Made by a program: the position numbers and the translations under genes. Positions 25,901-33,574 of a stretch of 33,574 nt of DNA are shown here, piece after piece. This DNA comes from Candidatus Zhuqueibacterota bacterium (GTDB taxonomy: Bacteria; Zhuqueibacterota; Zhuqueibacteria; Residuimicrobiales; Residuimicrobiaceae), in the NCBI GenBank assembly GCA_963169875.1, contig CAUJEL010000196.1, positions 1-33,574 of the forward strand, given 5' to 3'. How positions within the stretch are numbered: position 1 is the first letter of the stretch; each line of letters opens with the position of its first letter. The notes under the pieces are model-generated. The model was not told the origin of the DNA. It saw nothing but the letters and a program-made list of their open reading frames with translations, and did not search any database.

Positions 25901-27838
25901 TTATTTGCCGGTGCCGTGCAAAGATTGCCACATTTCCCGGGCGGGCTGGAAATCGGGGGCATCGTGGAGTATGTCCTGCAGCACCCGGTTTGCATATTCC
26001 ACGCGATCAAGCGCGAGAAAGAATCCGGCCAAATCCAGTTTGGCGGTTCTTCTCTCCTGCGCCGGGAGGTCGGGCGCAGAAATCGCCATCTGTATGGTGT
26101 TGACCGCGGCGGCCATTTTCTTCTGTCGCCATTGCGCCCATGCCAGGCGGTGATAGATCATTCCCTTTTGCGCAGACCGGGCCAGGCTGGCTTGATAATA
26201 GGTCTCTGCTTCGCGCCAGTCATCGAGTTGCTCGAATGTTTGCGCGATTTTGAAAAGCGGTTCCGGCCGCTGCGGATAATAGCTGTTCACCGCCAGATAG
26301 TGCTGGCGCGCCTTTTCCGGTTGCTTGCGCGCGAGATGGTAATCCGCCATGGCATAGTGCGCTTTCACCCAGTTGTGATGCGAGAACACATATTCATAAG
26401 CGATCCTGGCGGCCTGCGGCTCGCCATGCGGAACGTATTTCCCATAATCCACTTTTTTATCCGCAAACGGCCAGCGATGCAATAATTTGTAGACGCGAAT
26501 CAGCCCCATGTCCCAATCCAGGTCCGTCACGGCAATGGGTGAATCAGGAGGATGATACGCGGCAGGCTTTTTGTCAAGCCATCCTGCCTGACTGATTTTT
26601 TCTGTAAGGACTTTAGCCATGAGATAATAACCTGCCGGATTGGGATGGAGATGATCGCAGATCAATTCCCTGCCGATGATGCCCTCTGGCGACGCTTTTT
26701 TAAAGGCTGCCTGTATGTCGGCAATGAGTGCTCCATGGGATGCGGCCACGTCGCGAATGATACGGTTGACATCCTGGCTGGCGCGGAATCGCACCACATC
26801 GCGATCACGCGCAGCCGCGAAATAAGCGCTCGCTGCCATGGAATCGCCAAGCGCCAGGCTGGCCTGGCCGAGATGAAACCAGTTTGCCGCCGCCGAAGAG
26901 TCTCGCTGCAGAATCGTCACTGCCTCCGTGTGGGCGGATGCAAATGCACCTATACGTAATAAGCTGTCAACGCGCGCGGCACCTGGAGCGTCGTTCCGTG
27001 TTGACATGGCACTGCCCAGCGGCGGCAAATCCTTGTCATTGGCCACCAGGGTGCCGAGGAGCACGGGTATTTTATTCTGCCGGCACTGCGCAACGATAGC
27101 CGACAAGTTGGTATGAAAATTTGCCAGGGTTCTGTTGTACTTATCGGACTGATAGACCACTTTTTTATCTGCAATCACTTGTTCCATCAACGTGGTGTTT
27201 TCCGGATCCTGCTGTTTTGCCGGTTTGAGCGAAGAGACCAGTGAACGAATCATTTGTACCGTGTGCAGTTTTTGCAGCTTCAGGTAAAAGCGAATGAGTG
27301 CGCCGTTCTGGGTGAAGGAGAAGGCCGAGGCGCTGCCATAGGCGCCGTAAAACTCATTGTGCCCCATATAGAGGATGATCAGATCGGGTTGATGATTCAT
27401 AACTTCCGTAATAAAATCGGCGACCGTATAGCTGCTGATGGCGGACATGCCCAGATTTATGACTTCAAATTTTACATCCGGGTAGTAATTCGCAAGGAGC
27501 AGCTTCATCTGGGCGGGAAAAGGGACCTGAAAATCAAACGGGAATCCGGCGGTGCTGGATTCGCCGAGGCAAAAAATGCGATAGATGTCAGAACTCTTTT
27601 CCCGGGCGAAGGTCTCCGGATACAGATTCGGAACGACGACCTGTTTGGGATCGAAATAGCGTTTGCCGACATCGGGATTGAGTTGATATACGTTTTGACC
27701 ATCCGCTTGCGTTTCGAGAAACAATGGTTCCTGCGGGAAGAGGTTCAAGAGCCGCAGGCTTAACTCAAAAAAAAGGATGAACAGAAAAGGAATCACTGCC
27801 AGCAGGCAGCGGAATATCAAGAGTCGTCTGTTTTTCAC
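25901..27838 (-). CDS. Membrane-anchored SGNH/GDSL hydrolase with C-terminal TPR repeats
   Basis: 645 residues from a GTG at 27838, chosen because AGGA lies 6 bases upstream and the protein then begins with a basic patch and one membrane helix (VKNRRLLIFR, then CLLAVIPFLFILFF); a longer frame adds 49 residues with no such logic. The SGNH residues are visible: nucleophile Ser94 in LGESSTAGFP, Gly130 in NLGMSA, Asn161 in YMGHNEF, and Asp395/His398 in CDHLHPN. Between these are TPR-like helices (about 290-345), and at least four TPR units follow (about 460-640, for example AHYAMADYHLARKQPEKARQ). Enzymes of this fold remove or add acyl groups on sugars or lipids, so an acylesterase or acyltransferase on the periplasmic side is likely. 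The exact substrate is unknown. Confidence 0.75.
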   Translation of the reverse strand: MKNRRLLIFRCLLAVIPFLFILFFELSLRLLNLFPQEPLFLETQADGQNVYQLNPDVGKRYFDPKQVVVPNLYPETFAREKSSDIYRIFCLGESSTAGFPFDFQVPFPAQMKLLLANYYPDVKFEVINLGMSAISSYTVADFITEVMNHQPDLIILYMGHNEFYGAYGSASAFSFTQNGALIRFYLKLQKLHTVQMIRSLVSSLKPAKQQDPENTTLMEQVIADKKVVYQSDKYNRTLANFHTNLSAIVAQCRQNKIPVLLGTLVANDKDLPPLGSAMSTRNDAPGAARVDSLLRIGAFASAHTEAVTILQRDSSAAANWFHLGQASLALGDSMAASAYFAAARDRDVVRFRASQDVNRIIRDVAASHGALIADIQAAFKKASPEGIIGRELICDHLHPNPAGYYLMAKVLTEKISQAGWLDKKPAAYHPPDSPIAVTDLDWDMGLIRVYKLLHRWPFADKKVDYGKYVPHGEPQAARIAYEYVFSHHNWVKAHYAMADYHLARKQPEKARQHYLAVNSYYPQRPEPLFKIAQTFEQLDDWREAETYYQASLARSAQKGMIYHRLAWAQWRQKKMAAAVNTIQMAISAPDLPAQERRTAKLDLAGFFLALDRVEYANRVLQDILHDAPDFQPAREMWQSLHGTGK

Positions 27839-28126
27839 GTCATATCCTGATAGATGAAGGATAACGTTGCAGATTATTTTCTTTAAATTAGCTTTTGCTC
27901 GGGAGATATGCAAGAAAAAAGGCGGCAGAAAGCGATCCATCGTTCTCCATTTTGGAGATGAGACCCGATTCGCATCAGTGCGCAAGGCTTACTTTTTATA
28001 TGGCAACCTGCAAGATTCATCAAATCCATTGGTCTACAGTGTGCATTTTCGGCTTGCTTTTCGTGCCATGATTGGCTAATTTGCAGGTGCGTTAGTTTAG
28101 GCCCGGGAAATGGGGTTCACTGCGTT

Positions 28127-28159
28127 TTTGCCGCTTGAATGTATCAAACAATACGTTTG
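28127..28159 (+). promoter_or_regulatory. Possible Bacteroidetes-type promoter of fhs
   Basis: TTTG (28127-28130), 21 bases, then TACGTTTG (28152-28159) fits the TTTG / TAnnTTTG pattern of primary sigma factors in Bacteroidetes. Whether this organism uses that pattern is unknown. The leader would be about 70 bases. Confidence 0.35.
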
Positions 28160-28224
28160 TGTCTATCACCGTGTGACCATGATGCCCTAATACGGCCTGG
28201 CCGCATGGACTCACCCGCTACAAG

Positions 28225-28229
28225 AAGGA
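28225..28229 (+). promoter_or_regulatory. Ribosome binding site that sets the fhs start
   Basis: AAGGA lies 7 bases before ATG 28237 but only 1 base before the in-frame ATG at 28231, so 28237 is preferred. Confidence 0.65.
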
Positions 28230-28236
28230 TATGACC

Positions 28237-29904
28237 ATGAAATCCGATATTGAAATCTCGCACGCCACCATCTTGAAACCTGTTCTCGAGATTGCCCGGG
28301 AATTGGGCATTGCCGAAGAGCAGGTCTCATTATATGGAAACTATAAAGCCAAAATAGATCTCGGAGTCATTGATCAGTCGATGCGGCAAGATGGTAAATT
28401 AGTATTGGTAACCGCTATCACACCGACCTCAGCCGGCGAAGGCAAGACCACCGTTACTGTGGGCTTGGCCGATGCCCTTAGAAAGATCGGGAAAAAATCG
28501 GTTGTCGCGCTCCGGGAACCATCCTTGGGCCCGATTTTCGGCATGAAAGGGGGCGCGGCAGGAGGTGGGCACGCTCAGGTCGGGCCGATGGAAGATATCA
28601 ATCTTCATTTCACCGGCGACCTGCATGCCACCGCTGCGGCAAACAACTTATTGGCCGCCCTGGTGGACAACCATATCTTTCAGGGTAATGCCTTAAACAT
28701 CGATCCACGGCGGATCGTCTGGCGCAGATGTCTGGACATGAATGACCGCCAGCTTCGATTTATCGTAAGCGGCTTGGGCGGCCGCGTCAATGGCGTTCCC
28801 CGGGAGGATGGCTTTGATATCACGGTTGCTTCTGATATCATGGCGGTTTTATGCCTCTCTTCCGGGATTCAGGATTTGAAAACACGCCTCTCCAGAATGA
28901 TCGTTGCATATACCTATGATGGCCTGCCAGTCACGGCCGGTGATCTGAAAGCGCAGGGCGCGCTTACGGCGCTGTTGCGAGATGCCCTCAAACCGAATCT
29001 GGTGCAGACCCTGGAGCATACACCCGCTTTCGTCCATGGAGGTCCCTTTGCCAACATCGCCCATGGCTGCAACTCACTGGTGGCTACGCGGATGGCCCTG
29101 GCCTTGGGGGATTATGCGATCACGGAAGCGGGGTTCGGAGCGGACCTGGGGGCGGAGAAATTCATCAATATCAAGTGCCGTATGTCGGGTTTGCGGCCTT
29201 CCGCCGTTGTTCTGGTGGCGACGGTTCGGGCGCTGAAACACCATGGCGGCGTCAAAAAGGAAAACCTGTCCCAGGAGAATCTTGATGCCCTGGAAAAAGG
29301 CTTGCCCAATTTGCAGCGGCATGTGGAAAATGTCACACGGGTTTATGGCTTGCCATGCGTCGTGGCCATCAACCGCTTTCATACCGATACAGAGGCGGAA
29401 CTTGGCTTCATCGCCGACCAGTGTCAACAGCTGGGCGTCAAAGCGGCGCTGGTTGACGTATGGGCCAAAGGGGGAGAAGGCGGCACTGATTTGGCCAGGG
29501 AAGTGGTCAAGCTCTGTGAATCATCCGGTCAATTTGCTTTCACTTATGATCCTGCACAAAGTATTGTTGACAAAATTGATGCGGTTGTAAAACGAATCTA
29601 TCGTGGCGCGAATGTGGTTGTGACTGTTGATGCGATGAAACAGGCGGCGCAAATTGCAGAGATGGGGCTCGAGCAGCTTCCCATTTGCATGGCCAAAACG
29701 CAGTACAGTTTCTCGGAAGATCCCAAGCTCCTGGGCGCACCGCAAGGATTTACCGTGACCGTTAGCAGTCTCCGCGTATCCGCCGGCGCCGGATTTATCG
29801 TCGCTTTAACGGGTGACATCATGACCATGCCGGGGTTGCCCAAGGTGCCATCGGCTGAAAAAATAGATGTTGACGAGCAGGGCAATATAACGGGCTTGTT
29901 TTAA
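28237..29904 (+). CDS. fhs: Formate-tetrahydrofolate ligase
   Basis: 555 residues, the usual length. The enzyme joins formate to tetrahydrofolate using ATP to give 10-formyl-THF in the cytoplasm. Family signatures are intact: P-loop [16 protein letters not shown] (63-78), [19 protein letters not shown] and [15 protein letters not shown], HDxF-like 'DNHIFQGN', [30 protein letters not shown] and the C-terminal [15 protein letters not shown]. No other folate or Wood-Ljungdahl gene is near, so it more likely serves purine and one-carbon supply than acetogenesis. It stands alone, 147 bases before an exported isomerase-like gene of different theme. Confidence 0.97.
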   Translation: MKSDIEISHATILKPVLEIARELGIAEEQVSLYGNYKAKIDLGVIDQSMRQDGKLVLVTAITPTSAGEGKTTVTVGLADALRKIGKKSVVALREPSLGPIFGMKGGAAGGGHAQVGPMEDINLHFTGDLHATAAANNLLAALVDNHIFQGNALNIDPRRIVWRRCLDMNDRQLRFIVSGLGGRVNGVPREDGFDITVASDIMAVLCLSSGIQDLKTRLSRMIVAYTYDGLPVTAGDLKAQGALTALLRDALKPNLVQTLEHTPAFVHGGPFANIAHGCNSLVATRMALALGDYAITEAGFGADLGAEKFINIKCRMSGLRPSAVVLVATVRALKHHGGVKKENLSQENLDALEKGLPNLQRHVENVTRVYGLPCVVAINRFHTDTEAELGFIADQCQQLGVKAALVDVWAKGGEGGTDLAREVVKLCESSGQFAFTYDPAQSIVDKIDAVVKRIYRGANVVVTVDAMKQAAQIAEMGLEQLPICMAKTQYSFSEDPKLLGAPQGFTVTVSSLRVSAGAGFIVALTGDIMTMPGLPKVPSAEKIDVDEQGNITGLF

Positions 29905-30038
29905 TGAGCAAACAGGGATCGGGCCGTCCATTGATCCGCCGTGAAAGAAAGGAGCCCCAATCCGAACAGTTCGTTTTCTCGCGCTTTGGATTGCATGGGA
30001 TGTGATATCAGAACAATGCATGGATTCAACCAAATGCT

Positions 30039-30043
30039 GGAGG
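30039..30043 (+). promoter_or_regulatory. Ribosome binding site that sets the isomerase start
   Basis: GGAGG lies 8 bases before ATG 30052; this places the twin-arginine motif at residues 8-9. Confidence 0.65.
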
Positions 30044-30051
30044 TTTGTTCT

Positions 30052-30897
30052 ATGTGGCAACACGAAATGAAACGTCGCGATTTCATCAAATCAACTGCCA
30101 TCCTCACGGCTGCCACTTCAGTGAGGTGCAATGCATTACCGGACCACAAGGCCCCGCTCGGTGTGCAGCTGTACTCGGTGCGCAAGGATTGCGCAGCCAA
30201 TTTCCCCGCGACGCTGTCCGCTGTCGCCGCGATCGGCTACCAGGGCGTCGAATTTGCAGGTTATTATAATTATTCGGCCAAGGATCTTCGAAAAATGCTG
30301 GATGATAATGGCTTGAAATGCTGTGGCACACATACCCAATTGGACACACTGAGCGGAGATGCTCTGAAGAAAACCGTAGAGTTTAATCAGATTCTCGGCA
30401 ACCAATACCTGATTTGTCCATGGTTGCCCGAAGAAAAACGCCGCACCATTCAGGATTGGCATGGTCTGGCGGAATTGTTCAATCAAATTTCCGAACAGAT
30501 TAATGACGTCGGCATGCGCGTCGGTTATCACAATCACACGTTCGAGTTTCAACCCATGGACGGACAAATACCATGGGACGTCTTCGCTCAGAACACGTAT
30601 AAAAATGTCATTCTGCAACTCGATACCAGCAATGCCTCTCATGGGGGGGCGGATGCGGTTGCGGTGCTTAAAAAATACCCCGGCCGCGCCGGCACCGTGC
30701 ATTTGAAGGAATATTCGCAGACCAATGACAAGGCGCTGATTGGCGAGGGTGATATCGATTGGCAGCAGGTCTTTGCTTTTTGCGAGTCCGCGGGCGGCAC
30801 CGAGTGGTATATCATCGAAGAGGAAAAGGACGCCTATCCGCCCATGGAGGCCATCGAGCGCTGTTTTAAGAATTACCAAAAGTTGCGCCAGGCGTGA
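30052..30897 (+). CDS. Tat-exported sugar phosphate isomerase/epimerase-like TIM barrel protein
   Basis: 281 residues. The N-terminus MKRRDFIKSTAIL (from residue 6) is a twin-arginine export signal, so the protein probably folds with its metal in the cytoplasm before export. The rest is an AP-endonuclease-2/xylose-isomerase-like barrel with likely metal ligands Glu67 (GVEFAGYY), His160 and His162 (VGYHNHTFEF), Asp191 (LQLDTSNASHGG), His217 (VHLKEYS) and Glu256-258. 'Sugar phosphate isomerase' is only a family label. In Bacteroides, exported relatives work with DUF1080 proteins on 3-keto-glycosides, and such a DUF1080 fusion lies 1.6 kb to the right, so lyase or isomerase action on an oxidised sugar is a reasonable guess. 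Confidence 0.8.
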   Translation: MWQHEMKRRDFIKSTAILTAATSVRCNALPDHKAPLGVQLYSVRKDCAANFPATLSAVAAIGYQGVEFAGYYNYSAKDLRKMLDDNGLKCCGTHTQLDTLSGDALKKTVEFNQILGNQYLICPWLPEEKRRTIQDWHGLAELFNQISEQINDVGMRVGYHNHTFEFQPMDGQIPWDVFAQNTYKNVILQLDTSNASHGGADAVAVLKKYPGRAGTVHLKEYSQTNDKALIGEGDIDWQQVFAFCESAGGTEWYIIEEEKDAYPPMEAIERCFKNYQKLRQA

Positions 30898-31007
30898 GAG
30901 GTAGCAGAGCGGGTAAGTACAACAAAAGCGACTGATTGTTCCCTTGTTAAAAAATACATCCGGAAAATAGTACCCGAACGAGGATGGGTTTTCCTGCACC
31001 CCCCTTA

Positions 31008-31757
31008 TTACATCAACTCATCATGCAGCTCTCTCGCCGCCGTCCCCAACAACACGCTGTCCATGCCAACCGCGATCAGGGTAACACCCTGATCGCGATA
31101 CGGCCGCACCGAGTCCGCGGTCATGCCGAATATCCCCAGCGGCCGGTCATACGCTTTGCATACCTGAATGATATGCGCAATGGCCTCTGTAACCACGGGA
31201 TGATCGACTTGCCCCGCATGACCAAGGCTGGCTGACAAATCATAGGGACCGATCAAAACCGCATCGATCCCCGGCACCGCTGCGATCGCGTCAATATTCT
31301 CAACAGAATCTGCGCTCTCTGCCTGGACGATCAGGACGACCTCCTCATTGGCTGAATCGGCGTATCTCTGCAGTGCGAATCCATAGCGCTGCACGCGCGC
31401 CACGCCCAGTCCCCTACCGCCCTGGGGCGGATAACGGCCCCAGCGCACGACCGCCTCGGCCTGCTCTGCAGTATGGATTTGGGGTACGATCACACCCGTC
31501 GCCCCGATGTCCAGCACTTTTTTGATGGCCGCCTCGTCCAGCGCTGGAATCCGCACAATGCAGGTTTTAAGGGAATCAGCAGCTTGTAAAACAGTCTGGA
31601 TGTTCGCAATGTCGAAAGCCCCGTGTTCGCCGTCGATGAAGAGCCAGTCAAACCCGGTCTCAGCCAGCAGTTCGGCCACTTCCGGTGAACGCAGGCTGAC
31701 GATGGTGCCCAGGAGGGTCTCACCCGCCACCAGGCGCCTGCGAAATTGATGATCCAT
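31008..31757 (-). CDS. HpaI/HpcH-family class II aldolase (2-oxo-3-deoxy acid aldolase)
   Basis: 249 residues. Family residues match those of HpaI nearly one for one: His45 in DGEHGAFD (general base), Arg69 in VRIP, Glu147 in VQAES and Asp173 in GPYDLSASLG (metal ligands). The barrel strand GATGVIVPQIHTAEQAEAVV is typical. It should split a 2-oxo-3-deoxy (or 4-hydroxy-2-oxo) acid into pyruvate and an aldehyde in the cytoplasm. 2-keto-3-deoxy-rhamnonate and 4-hydroxy-2-oxoheptanedioate are both possible substrates; nearby sugar genes favour a sugar acid. Its ATG overlaps the stop of the glycosyltransferase gene by one base (TAATG), with AGGAGA inside that gene, so translation is coupled. Confidence 0.88.
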   Translation of the reverse strand: MDHQFRRRLVAGETLLGTIVSLRSPEVAELLAETGFDWLFIDGEHGAFDIANIQTVLQAADSLKTCIVRIPALDEAAIKKVLDIGATGVIVPQIHTAEQAEAVVRWGRYPPQGGRGLGVARVQRYGFALQRYADSANEEVVLIVQAESADSVENIDAIAAVPGIDAVLIGPYDLSASLGHAGQVDHPVVTEAIAHIIQVCKAYDRPLGIFGMTADSVRPYRDQGVTLIAVGMDSVLLGTAARELHDELM

Positions 31758-32533
31758 TATATGTTTCTCCTGTCAAATTCTTTTTTCCATTCCCGACGCA
31801 ATCGCCATTTCAGAACCAGCGCATCACGGATGAGCAGGAACGGCATCCAGCGCAGCCGCAGACGGCTGTCCGGGTCGCTGGTCCAGGTGACGGGGAATTC
31901 GCAGATGCGATAGCTCGCCCGCCGGGCGCGGAGTATGACTTCCGCATCGAAGAGAAAGCCATCAGAAAAACAGGCTGCATAAAGCACGCGGCCGATTTCA
32001 CCACGATATACTTTTAGGCCAGCCTGGGTATCCGTGAGGGTGATTGGCAATCCGAGCAGGCGGGCAAAAAAATGGCGGAACAGCCAGCCCGAGAGACGGC
32101 GGGAGGGAGGGCGTCTGCGCACGATGACGCTCTGCGACAGCTGGCGCGAAGCATGGGCGATATCGCAGGCGCCCTCTTTGATCAACTGCAGTCCGCGCAA
32201 AATTTCAGCATACGGGATGCAATTGCCGCTGTCCATGAAGAGGATCAGGCGGCCCTGCGTGTGTATCATACCCTGACGCACCGCATGTCCCTTGCCGCGA
32301 TGGGGCTCAAGGCGCAGAACATGCAGGGGGACTGGACAGGAGGCTTTGAACAATTCCGCAACATCTGCCGTGCCATCGCGACTGCCATCATCAGCGACGA
32401 TGATTTCCCCGTTGAATTCATGACGCCGGAAAAAATCAACAGCCCCGCGGAGATCACGCTCCACCTTGTCACGCTCGTTGTAAACGGGAATGACCAGGGA
32501 GAGATCGATATCCTGACGGGGCTGTCTGTTCAT
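31757..32533 (-). CDS. Family 2 glycosyltransferase, dolichyl-phosphate hexosyltransferase-like, with altered DxD motif
   Basis: 258 residues. The GT-A fold is plain: SLVIPVYNER, Asp48-Asp49 in IIVADDGSRDGT and HRGKGHAVRQGM. TDTQAGLKVYRGEI (167-180) is typical of DPM1/ALG5-type enzymes that move a sugar from a nucleotide to a polyprenyl phosphate. Where these have D-A-D, this one reads FMDSGNCIP: Asp101 is kept but the second Asp is Gly. No membrane helix is clear, though a basic tail (LKWRLRREWKKEFDRR) may touch the membrane. The gene follows the DUF1080 fusion gene by 11 bases and is translationally coupled to the aldolase, forming an operon. The ribosome binding site is weak, suggesting coupling to the gene before as well. 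Confidence 0.85.
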   Translation of the reverse strand: MNRQPRQDIDLSLVIPVYNERDKVERDLRGAVDFFRRHEFNGEIIVADDGSRDGTADVAELFKASCPVPLHVLRLEPHRGKGHAVRQGMIHTQGRLILFMDSGNCIPYAEILRGLQLIKEGACDIAHASRQLSQSVIVRRRPPSRRLSGWLFRHFFARLLGLPITLTDTQAGLKVYRGEIGRVLYAACFSDGFLFDAEVILRARRASYRICEFPVTWTSDPDSRLRLRWMPFLLIRDALVLKWRLRREWKKEFDRRNI

Positions 32534-32544
32534 GTTAAAAAATA

Positions 32545-33574
32545 TTAAAGTTCCTTGACGAATATATTTTTAAAATAGACCTTTTCGTTGTGACCGTGAT
32601 TCTGCAAGCCGACATATCCTTCTCTGGCAAAGGAAGAAATCTTACCGCTCGGTTGAGCCAGCCAGTCCACCACCTGGACGCCGTTCAGTTCAACGGTGAT
32701 GCGGTCGCCGATAAAAGAAATCTTGTAATGATTCCATGCGCCGGTCTCGTTAAAGGCGAGAACGCCCGGCGCCACGGCATCATAGACCGATCCGGTGGCG
32801 TGAATGCCGCGCTGGGAATCATCGATCTGGATCTCAAAAGATTTGTAAATGTAATTGTCATCCACGGGCATCTCGGGAACGCGGAGAAAAATGCCTGAAT
32901 TGGCGTTGAACGAATCGGTCTTGTAATCCAGTTCCAGGACGAAATCCTTATACATCCTGCGGCTGTACCACAGCAAGCCCATGCCGCCATCCGTGGTGAG
33001 CACGCCGGTTTTTTCATCGATTTCGAAATGGCCGGGGCCATAATGGTTCCAGCCATGCTTGGAGTAGCGGCCCCATTCGCGCTGCAGCAACTGCTGATAA
33101 TCCTGGAAATAGGTGATGCTTTTGACATACTCCAGCCCTTTGGCGATGTTCGGCGAGGGGTTGGCCGATTCATCTTCGCGCTCGTGTTCGATGGAGAGAT
33201 AGCCGTCGTAATCTTGCAGCGTCAATTCCGCGAGAATATCGTGGATATTGGCTACCCCACTGCCGAACGGTACATCTGCGGCTTTCCTGGGGTCATTGAA
33301 AAGATCGAGATCCTTGAGATGGGTGTGGATGATGCGGCCGTGCAGCAGGTCCATGGCTTTGAGCGGTTCCCATCCCGAACGCATCCAGTGGCCGGTGTCC
33401 ATGCCGGCGCCGATGCGATAGTCCAGTCCCTTGACCTTGTCCAGCACCGACTGCGGCAGCGCGTAGCGGCTGGGCAGGGGATGGTTGTGGATGGCGACTT
33501 TGATATTGTACTCCTTGACCATGGCTTCGAGGGGATACCAGTTGTGAAAAGCGGGTTCGGTGTTGATCACCTCG
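32545..33574 (-). CDS. Sugar isomerase/epimerase barrel fused to DUF1080 (3-keto-disaccharide hydrolase-like), N-terminus outside window
   Basis: The frame is open to the right edge, giving the last 342 residues. The first 160 are the second half of an xylose-isomerase-like barrel: VAIHNHPLPSRY (metal and substrate His), GMDTGHWMRSG (Asp59), IIHTHLKDLD and LSIEHERED (Glu129). From about residue 168 to the end lies a DUF1080 jelly roll: GGMGLLWYSRRMYKDFVLELDY, NSGIFLRVPE, YKSFEIQIDD, GAWNHYKISFIGDRITVELNG and GYVGLQNHG. In known systems separate proteins of these two kinds act on 3-keto-glycosides, one as hydrolase and one as lyase or isomerase; here they are one chain. Export cannot be judged without the N-terminus. 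It leads an operon with the glycosyltransferase and aldolase. Confidence 0.85.
   Translation of the reverse strand, partial: EVINTEPAFHNWYPLEAMVKEYNIKVAIHNHPLPSRYALPQSVLDKVKGLDYRIGAGMDTGHWMRSGWEPLKAMDLLHGRIIHTHLKDLDLFNDPRKAADVPFGSGVANIHDILAELTLQDYDGYLSIEHEREDESANPSPNIAKGLEYVKSITYFQDYQQLLQREWGRYSKHGWNHYGPGHFEIDEKTGVLTTDGGMGLLWYSRRMYKDFVLELDYKTDSFNANSGIFLRVPEMPVDDNYIYKSFEIQIDDSQRGIHATGSVYDAVAPGVLAFNETGAWNHYKISFIGDRITVELNGVQVVDWLAQPSGKISSFAREGYVGLQNHGHNEKVYFKNIFVKEL

Larger units (their letters stand above)
27839..28236. other. Divergent gap between the SGNH hydrolase and fhs
   Basis: A 398-base gap without a gene. The right part has a possible Bacteroidetes-type promoter. I looked for ZTP and THF riboswitch signatures ahead of fhs and found none. 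Confidence 0.5.

Noticed and set aside
28075-28093. Sigma-54-like TGGC...TTTGCA before fhs
   Set aside because: The GG and GC pairs are three bases too close for RpoN binding.
27839-28236. ZTP or THF riboswitch ahead of fhs
   Set aside because: No conserved CCGCCUGGGC-type or THF core is present; only a CGGCCTGGCCGC string at 28196 that lacks the partner helix.

Overview
The window reads as chromosomal DNA of a Gram-negative bacterium of the FCB superphylum, most like candidate division KSB1 / Calditrichota. Three secreted proteins end in the type IX secretion (T9SS) sorting domain of the 'NFPNPFNP' type, one enzyme is an outer-membrane-type lipoprotein, and intergenic spaces carry dispersed hairpin repeats of a kind seen in such genomes. 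Lineage is inferred from these traits only. I see no rRNA, tRNA, CRISPR array, phage or transposase gene.

Layout. (1) 1-8337, plus strand: the end of a propeller-like protein, then a secreted GH31 with a PA14 insert (probable alpha-xylosidase), a lipoprotein GH2 (beta-galactosidase-like) and a T9SS-exported clan GH-A hydrolase resembling GH51. Together they suggest plant hemicellulose (xyloglucan/arabinan side chain) breakdown. (2) 8566-14156: a papain-family protease with a dockerin tail (minus), a secreted C1q-like protein behind a good sigma-54 promoter (plus), and a family 9 pectate lyase with a T9SS tail (plus). (3) 14330-20065: two large divergent exported hydrolases of composite build: a CBM-like + phospholipase B-like/C45 Ntn-hydrolase + degenerate M1-like protein, and an M28 peptidase with a C-terminal, apparently degenerate M19-like barrel. 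(4) 20416-23857: a class V aminotransferase, a SixA-type phosphohistidine phosphatase and a divergent GAF histidine kinase with a consensus sigma-54 promoter. (5) 24022-27838, minus: a T9SS propeller-like surface protein and a membrane-anchored SGNH hydrolase with TPRs. (6) 28237-33574: formate-tetrahydrofolate ligase, a Tat-exported sugar isomerase-like protein and, convergent to them, a tight operon of an isomerase/DUF1080 fusion (cut by the window end), a family 2 glycosyltransferase and an HpaI-type aldolase.

The common theme is secreted breakdown of polysaccharide and protein followed by sugar handling. The most unusual points are the two composite hydrolases, the two sigma-54 promoters (one before a histidine kinase, one before a C1q-like secreted protein and flanked by operator-like palindromes), and the possible 3-keto-glycoside module at the right end. 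All functions are assigned by reading motifs; no database search was possible.
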